64,000 bases of DNA from an uncultured Streptococcus sp. (GTDB taxonomy: Bacteria; Bacillota; Bacilli; Lactobacillales; Streptococcaceae), in assembly GCA_934229725.1 (NCBI GenBank), contig CAKQDX010000002.1, positions 103,841 to 167,840 of the forward strand. Reading direction: 5' to 3'. Under the pieces are notes generated by a model. The model had not been told where the DNA came from, made no database searches, and saw only the letters and a list, made by a program, of their open reading frames with translations. The stretch's first letter is position 1; the number at the start of each line of letters is the position of its first letter. A program made the translations under genes and the position numbers. Of the stretch, positions 63,999 to 64,000 are shown one piece after another.

Positions 63999-64000
63999 TT

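Noticed and set aside
1..64000. CRISPR arrays, tRNA or rRNA genes
   Set aside because: No regularly spaced repeats and no tRNA or rRNA sequence patterns noticed on either strand.

Overview
The window looks like chromosome of a low-GC streptococcus of the salivarius group (Streptococcus thermophilus / S. salivarius-like). This is inferred from gene content and order (dlt operon, gyrA-srtA-VOC, ldh, water-forming NADH oxidase, class A sortase, MocR and vitamin B6 genes, IS1193-like ISL3 element). No species marker was tested by search.

Layout. 1-3130: D-alanylation of teichoic acids on the minus strand (dltX, dltA, dltB, start of dltC). 3297-12250: minus-strand housekeeping block with a heterodimeric ABC exporter, a lysozyme-like membrane protein, a nucleoid-associated protein, glyA, a Sua5/TsaC protein, prmC and prfA. 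12288-20384: tdk (TTG start), add, a plus-strand group (GST, nrnA, apbE, rpmE2), an atypical Nramp-like transporter behind a promoter carrying a perfect 20-bp palindrome, a secreted DUF1002 protein and a VOC protein. 20421-23653: srtA and gyrA.

23728-47960 is a complete-looking integrative and conjugative element (ICE) of about 24.2 kb of the Tn916/ICESt3 superfamily. It is bounded by a 13-bp direct repeat TTATACCATAAAA that is also the extended -10 box of gyrA, so it sits between the divergent genes gyrA and ldh. From the gyrA side it carries a tyrosine integrase, a putative excisionase, a Phd/ParE-type toxin-antitoxin pair, a repeat-rich LPHTG surface protein, the transfer apparatus (CHAP hydrolase, VirB6-like, VirB4-like, TcpE, TcpD, TcpC), a run of small orphan genes, a MobT-type relaxase, an oriT-like region with a large compound hairpin, the TcpA coupling protein, two DUF961 proteins, an antigen I/II-like adhesin, small regulators and orphan paralogues, a divergent XRE repressor and ImmA-like protease, and a lipoprotein. 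Between the first minus-strand orphan gene and the repressor lies a 0.9-kb region with no convincing gene. It has a consensus promoter overlapping repeated repressor-type operators, a large inverted repeat, further hairpins and a strong intrinsic terminator. This fits a long structured non-coding RNA or an attenuated leader and is the best candidate for something undescribed.

48094-64000: ldh (two cre-like sites), nox, an ABC-F protein, a vitamin B6 salvage cluster (two ECF S components, pyridoxamine kinase) next to a DUF5067 lipoprotein and a divergent MocR regulator, an intact ISL3 insertion with an 8-bp target duplication, an ATP-cone protein, an McrBC restriction system whose McrB N-terminus appears broken by a stop and a frameshift, and pheT. 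How the ICE genes work together is inferred from family knowledge: the repressor/ImmA pair controls the divergent transfer module, MobT nicks at the oriT, TcpA couples the strand to the VirB4/VirB6/TcpC channel, and Int/Xis recombine at the gyrA promoter.
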